This document shows, piece by piece, positions 5,447 to 6,826 of a stretch of DNA of 6,826 nucleotides. The stretch comes from a bacterium UBA4883 (GTDB taxonomy: Bacteria > Bacillota > Clostridia > Oscillospirales > Acutalibacteraceae), in NCBI GenBank assembly GCA_002399225.1, contig DHDF01000014.1, positions 445 to 7,270 on the forward strand, given 5' to 3'. A program made the position numbers and the translations under genes. The notes below the pieces were generated by a model, which had not been told where the DNA came from, ran no database searches, and was given only the letters and a program-made list of their open reading frames with translations. Position 1 is the first letter of the stretch. Every line of letters begins with the position of its first letter.

Positions 5447-6637
5447 ATGGAATATCGGTTTTCCGGCCGTGTGCTGGAACTTAAGCCTTCGGCAATCCGT
5501 GAGATTTTTAAATATGCCGCGGACCCGCAGGTCATATCGCTTTCTGCAGGGAATCCTGCTCCGGAGGCGTTTCCGATTCGTGAAATTTCTGAAATTTCCG
5601 CAAAAATTCTGGCGGAACATCCGGTCGACGTCCTTCAGTACGGCACAACGGAGGGATATGCTCCGCTGCGGCAGCATTTAAAGACCTATCTGAATGAGAA
5701 ACTGGGGATCGGCACGGAACAGGACGGATTGATCATCACCAGCGGCGCGCAGCAGGTGATGGATCTTTTTGCAAAGTCTATGCTGAACGAAGGGGACACC
5801 GTTGTGTGCGAAGCGCCAAGCTTTATCGGCGCGCTGAACACTTATCGTTCTTTCTGCGGAAAACTGCGCGGCGTTCCAATGGAGCCGGACGGGATCAGCT
5901 TAGAAGGATTGGAACAGGCATTGAAAGAGGAAAAACGGGCAAAATTCATTTATACCATCCCGAATTTCCAGAACCCGACCGGCACGACCATGAGCCTGGC
6001 AAAACGGCGCGGCATGTATGCTCTGGCGAAAAAGTACGGCGTGATGATCCTGGAAGACAACCCGTATGGGGATCTGCGCTTTGCGGGGGAAGACGTGCCC
6101 GCCATCAAGTCTTTCGACACGGAGGGAATTGTCCTTTACGCCGGGACCTTTTCCAAAGTGGTGGCGCCCGGCATCCGCGTCGGTTACGCGGTTGGGCCGA
6201 AGCCGGTCCTTCAGAAGATGATCGTCTGCAAGCAAGGCGAGGATGTGCATACTAATCTCTGGGGTCAGATGCTGTGCGATGAATTGATGACGAACTATGA
6301 CTTTGAAGCGCACCTGAGGCGCCTGAAAGGAGTCTACCGCGAAAAATCGAAGGTCGCTGTGGATGCGATGAATCGATGGCTTCGGCCTAAAATTACCTAT
6401 CTTCCGATTGAGGGAGGCCTGTTTTTCTGGTGCACGCTGCCGGATGGGGTCGACATGCCTGCATTTGTCAGGCGCGCGATCCAAAACAAGGTTTGCGTTG
6501 TGCCGGGAAACGCCTTCCTGACCGATGACACGGCACCCTGCCAATCGTTCCGCATCAATTACACCACGCCGACCGACGAGAATCTCGTGCGTGGAATTCA
6601 GCTTTTAGGGGAAACCGCTGACAGCATGATCCGCTGA
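5447..6637 (+). CDS. PLP-dependent class I/II aminotransferase (2-aminoadipate/aromatic aminotransferase-like)
   Basis: This 396-residue enzyme of fold-type I should transfer an amino group between an amino acid and a 2-oxo acid in the cytoplasm. All cofactor residues are visible: SGAQQ (99-103) for the phosphate, PNFQNPTG with Asn176, Asp204 and Tyr207 in LEDNPYGDL, the Schiff-base lysine Lys237 in GTFSK, Arg244 in PGIRVGY, and the substrate-carboxylate Arg369 in SFRINY. The N-terminal pattern [15 protein letters not shown] and the [11 protein letters not shown] block are typical of the LysN/ARO8-like group without a GntR DNA-binding domain; length is normal for that group. The start has an AGAAGGAAGG site (5427-5436) about 10 nt upstream. 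The gene is divergent from spoIIE and 31 bp ahead of trpS, probably in one transcript. The exact substrate (2-aminoadipate, aromatic, branched-chain or Val/Ala) cannot be decided from sequence. Confidence 0.93.
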   Translation: MEYRFSGRVLELKPSAIREIFKYAADPQVISLSAGNPAPEAFPIREISEISAKILAEHPVDVLQYGTTEGYAPLRQHLKTYLNEKLGIGTEQDGLIITSGAQQVMDLFAKSMLNEGDTVVCEAPSFIGALNTYRSFCGKLRGVPMEPDGISLEGLEQALKEEKRAKFIYTIPNFQNPTGTTMSLAKRRGMYALAKKYGVMILEDNPYGDLRFAGEDVPAIKSFDTEGIVLYAGTFSKVVAPGIRVGYAVGPKPVLQKMIVCKQGEDVHTNLWGQMLCDELMTNYDFEAHLRRLKGVYREKSKVAVDAMNRWLRPKITYLPIEGGLFFWCTLPDGVDMPAFVRRAIQNKVCVVPGNAFLTDDTAPCQSFRINYTTPTDENLVRGIQLLGETADSMIR

Positions 6638-6668
6638 AAGCAAATACTATTGGAGGCGTCAGTTTCTC

Positions 6669-6826
6669 ATGGAAACGGAAAAGACCGAAAACACGAAGAA
6701 AGTCATCTTCAGTGCCATTCAGCCGAGCGGCACGATCACACTCGGCAATTACCTCGGCGCGCTGAAAAACTGGATTGAGCTGCAGGACGAATACGACTGC
6801 ATTTACGCGCTGGCCGACCTGCACAC
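6669..6826 (+). CDS. trpS: tryptophanyl-tRNA synthetase (5' part only, 52 codons)
   Basis: TrpS charges tRNA-Trp with tryptophan in the cytoplasm. The visible part reads [20 protein letters not shown] and continues with [19 protein letters not shown] and a CIYALADLH stretch. [15 protein letters not shown] (about residues 17-31) holds the class I HIGH-type signature in its TrpS form; a T-(I/L)-G-N version is also known from Geobacillus stearothermophilus TrpS. The first 9-10 residues are a charged extension compared with Bacillus-type TrpS, which starts close to the K-(V/T)-IFS strand. The ribosome site GGAGG (6652-6656) is 12 nt from the ATG, somewhat long, but no other in-frame start is nearer. 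No T-box leader precedes it. The rest of the protein (about 330 residues are usual) lies beyond the window. Confidence 0.95.
   Translation, partial: METEKTENTKKVIFSAIQPSGTITLGNYLGALKNWIELQDEYDCIYALADLH

Noticed and set aside
1..6826. Mobile elements, CRISPR arrays, tRNA or rRNA genes, phage genes
   Set aside because: I saw no transposase, terminal repeats, spaced direct-repeat arrays or tRNA-like cloverleaf in the intergenic regions; the window is ordinary chromosomal gene order.

Overview
The window looks like a chromosomal segment of an endospore-forming Firmicute, most likely a moderately high-GC clostridial lineage such as Oscillospiraceae/Ruminococcaceae. The evidence is a full-length spoIIE gene (found only in endospore formers), Gram-positive style AGGAG ribosome binding sites, AT-rich intergenic DNA with sigma-A type promoters, and a Bacillus-like TrpS N-terminus. 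The lineage is an inference from protein style, not from a database match.

Layout. Positions 1-2510 (minus strand) hold a three-gene export module read right to left: a secreted TolC-like helical protein (1458-2510), a membrane-anchored HlyD/MacA-type adaptor (146-1453), and the first 49 codons of a MacB/LolD-type ABC ATPase that leaves the window at position 1. The genes are tightly packed: a 4-nt gap, then an ATGA stop/start overlap, so one translationally coupled transcript is expected. Positions 2511-2899 are non-coding. They hold two possible minus-strand promoters, a 22-bp palindrome that looks like a repressor operator, a leader hairpin, and a very strong hairpin that probably ends the spoIIE transcript. 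Positions 2900-5224 (minus) encode SpoIIE, the membrane PP2C phosphatase that switches on sigma-F in the forespore. Positions 5225-5446 are a divergent promoter region; the spoIIE side shows -10 and -35 elements 21 bp apart, the long spacing described for Spo0A-activated promoters. Positions 5447-6637 (plus) encode a fold-type I PLP aminotransferase of the 2-aminoadipate/aromatic class. Thirty-one bases later the tryptophanyl-tRNA synthetase gene trpS starts and runs off the right end.

How the parts fit. The export module is a tripartite set (TolC-like, adaptor, ATPase) in what appears to be a single-membrane spore former. The TolC-like protein keeps the repeated helical-hairpin signatures but shows no obvious beta-barrel insertions, so it may be a cell-wall-zone extension of the pump rather than an outer-membrane channel. 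This is the most unusual part of the window. spoIIE stands alone as its own transcription unit. The aminotransferase and trpS probably share a transcript. I see no mobile element, CRISPR array, tRNA or rRNA, and no clearly new defence or enzyme system.
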